NCBI RefSeq assembly: GCF_022458895.1
Contig: NZ_JAINFL010000001.1
Coordinates: forward strand, 868,001-932,000
DNA: 64,000 nt
Origin: Roseihalotalea indica
GTDB taxonomy: Bacteria; Bacteroidota; Bacteroidia; Cytophagales; Cyclobacteriaceae
Direction of reading: 5' to 3'
Below, one piece after another: positions 62,895 to 64,000 of the stretch. The first letter of the stretch is position 1. Each line of letters opens with the position of its first letter. Position numbers and translations under genes: made by a program. A model generated the notes under the pieces. It worked only from the letters and a program-made list of their open reading frames with translations. It did no database searches and was not told the origin of the DNA.

Positions 62895-63370
62895 TTATTC
62901 AAAAATTTCAATTTTCTCAGACTTTTTCAGTCGATCCTTGGTGGGAAATTCTCCAATTAGGTCTTCTAGGACAATCACTGTGTCAGATACCTCCCAAACA
63001 ACGTAGTGGGCATAACTAGGCTTATCGTTTTGTTCGATTTCCTTTCCATCAGGGCCATAGGCTACTAACCCCGGCTGCATTTCAAATTGAATAGAAAGTG
63101 TGTCATTTTGTATTCTCCATTCTTTCATTAGCAATGACATATAAGGGGCCATTCCAACTTTATTGTCGACGCTAATTACAGGTCCAAAAACACCAGTCCG
63201 GTCTTCATGAAACTCCATATACCACCCCCGTACCTGGCCATTATTTACTGGTTTCATCCAGTTTCCGACAAGATTTTTTTCACCTTCGTGAAGTGGTGAT
63301 GTATTTTCGGTGCAAGCTATGAGTAAAAGAAAAAAAGGGAGAGAAAGTATTTTATCAAACTCGATGTCAT
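62895..63370 (-). pseudogene. Lipoprotein gene with apparent one-base frameshift in a homopolymer
   Basis: The longest uninterrupted frame starts at an internal ATG (63257), but the same frame continues upstream to LLLIACTENTSPLHEGEKN, a clear lipobox with no start codon. In the neighbouring frame an ATG at 63370 begins MTSSLIKYFLSLFF. The two join at a run of seven A (63330-63336, T on the coding strand). One extra T would give a complete lipoprotein of 158 aa. The mature part is beta-rich with no known family. A slippage mutation, phase variation or a sequencing error would explain it. Confidence 0.7.
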
Positions 63371-63528
63371 TATGTTGAAGGCAGATATTTCAAAAGAATT
63401 AAAGAGTCGAGGTTAACTGATTCTAAAGTCTTATTGACCTTAATGTCAATGACTGTTGTTTTCTCCTTCAATTTCGTTTTGATAAACGTCATTGTCGGTT
63501 TATTCATCAACTGTTTTAAGAGTTCTCA

Positions 63529-63580
63529 CGACACTCAGAATCCTCTTTGAGCGGCCGGCGCCCGGTGATTCTGAGGAAGA
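63529..63580. repeat. CTCAGAATC palindromic repeat, copy 2
   Basis: CTCAGAATC (63534-63542) pairs with GATTCTGAG (63567-63575), with a G+C-rich loop containing GGCCGGCGCCCGG. Relative to copy 1 both arms carry the matching G-to-A and C-to-T change, so pairing is kept. It is the only GC-rich block in this AT-rich gap. Confidence 0.75.
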
Positions 63581-63664
63581 TAGAATACTACAAATCCTTT
63601 GTTATAGTATTCTAATCATTATCTAAATATAGGCCGCATTATTGTTATAATAGGTGCTAAGATC

Positions 63665-64000
63665 TTATTTAGCTCCTTTTCTCAATTGATAAATGTGATA
63701 AGTATTAATGGCTCCATTTTCTCCACCTGACATTCCAGTAAGTGTTACGATTCTCCCATCAGCAGAATCCACAAATAGATAATTGTATAATTCTTTAGCT
63801 CCACTTTCAGCTCCTGCAGGAATAATCATCGGATAGATAAATCCCTGAGTATGATTGATCGCAATATTTTCTACTTTTGAAGAATCAACAATTTCTAATG
63901 GGTATTGATAGTACTTGTCAAGTTTACCCTTTTCTATCTGCTTCCTTAAAGGCTTGCCAATGATTTGATCGTATAGTAAAGCGGTTTTTTTGCTAATATC
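63665..64000 (-). CDS. Partial hypothetical gene cut by window end
   Basis: The minus strand is open from the window edge (64000) to a TAA at 63665-63667, 111 codons without a start, so this is the C-terminal end of a longer protein. Readable segments are ALLYDQIIGKPLRKQIEKG, NHTQGFIYPMIIPAGAES and YLFVDSADGRIVTLTG, ending YHIYQLRKGAK. The alternation of strands and turns looks like a real protein, perhaps exported, but I recognise no family. Confidence 0.65.
   Translation of the reverse strand, partial: DISKKTALLYDQIIGKPLRKQIEKGKLDKYYQYPLEIVDSSKVENIAINHTQGFIYPMIIPAGAESGAKELYNYLFVDSADGRIVTLTGMSGGENGAINTYHIYQLRKGAK

Overview
The window looks like chromosomal DNA of a Bacteroidota bacterium, most likely a marine or environmental member of the Cytophagales. 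The evidence is a type IX secretion (T9SS) C-terminal sorting domain, many lipoproteins with PKD, LamG or Ig-like modules, a TonB-dependent receptor with a carboxypeptidase-like N-terminal domain, a LytS/LytTR two-component pair, short gene overlaps, few Shine-Dalgarno sites and several TAnnTTTG-like promoter boxes. By eye the G+C content is in the mid-40s, with clearly more AT-rich islands at about 6.5-14.9 kb, 27.6-29.3 kb, 60.1-60.7 kb and 62-64 kb. These values were not computed.

Layout. 0-6.5 kb: the 3' end of a peroxiredoxin, an OmpR-type regulator with its histidine kinase, and three glycan-assembly genes (a DPM1-like GT2, a processive cellulose-synthase-like GT2 and a membrane GT87-like transferase). 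6.5-11.8 kb, minus strand: an MFS transporter, a CsgG-like repeat protein and two lipoproteins, one carrying three PKD domains and LamG. 12.1-14.8 kb, plus strand: three tandem paralogues of a family I cannot name, preceded by four 11-bp iterons; the third copy has an in-frame TAG. 15-20 kb: a TPR lipoprotein, a DinB-like protein, a DUF4126-like protein, a nitrilase-family amidase and small hypotheticals. 20.8-25 kb: a T9SS-exported pectate-lyase-fold/ricin-lectin protein and an M28 peptidase. 25-31.3 kb, minus strand: Ig-like lipoproteins, a luciferase-like oxidoreductase and an S15/CocE hydrolase. 31.5-32.4 kb: a complete Xre/RES toxin-antitoxin pair. 32.5-38.8 kb: a TolB-propeller amidohydrolase and a TonB-dependent receptor. 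38.9-43.8 kb: LytS/LytTR, YebC, a nucleoside-hydrolase-like protein and a methyltransferase. 44.4-47.5 kb: agmatine deiminase and N-carbamoylputrescine amidase (putrescine from agmatine) with a serine hydrolase between them. 47.5-56 kb: a beta-barrel protein, an NAD-dependent epimerase, a GH13 alpha-glucosidase, a PepSY membrane protein, a GNAT-like protein, an orphan ABC ATPase and an Hsp20. 56.2-62 kb: a sodium-solute symporter with a small partner, signal peptidase I, an SDR, a REP-associated transposase (RAYT) and a Gfo/Idh/MocA oxidoreductase. 62-64 kb: small lipoproteins, one with an apparent homopolymer frameshift, among palindromic repeats.

The most distinctive layer is repetitive DNA. 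Three copies of a roughly 120-180 bp structured element lie at 17.9, 44.2 and 58.0 kb. The RAYT is bracketed by two perfect 33-bp hairpins, one of which is translated as the N-terminus of the neighbouring SDR. A GTCATTGCGAA-type REP lies at 8.0 kb, and a CTCAGAGTC/GACTCTGAG palindrome family lies at 62.5-63.6 kb. The best candidate for an undescribed system is the tandem paralogue locus at 12.0-14.8 kb. Its function is not known from the sequence.
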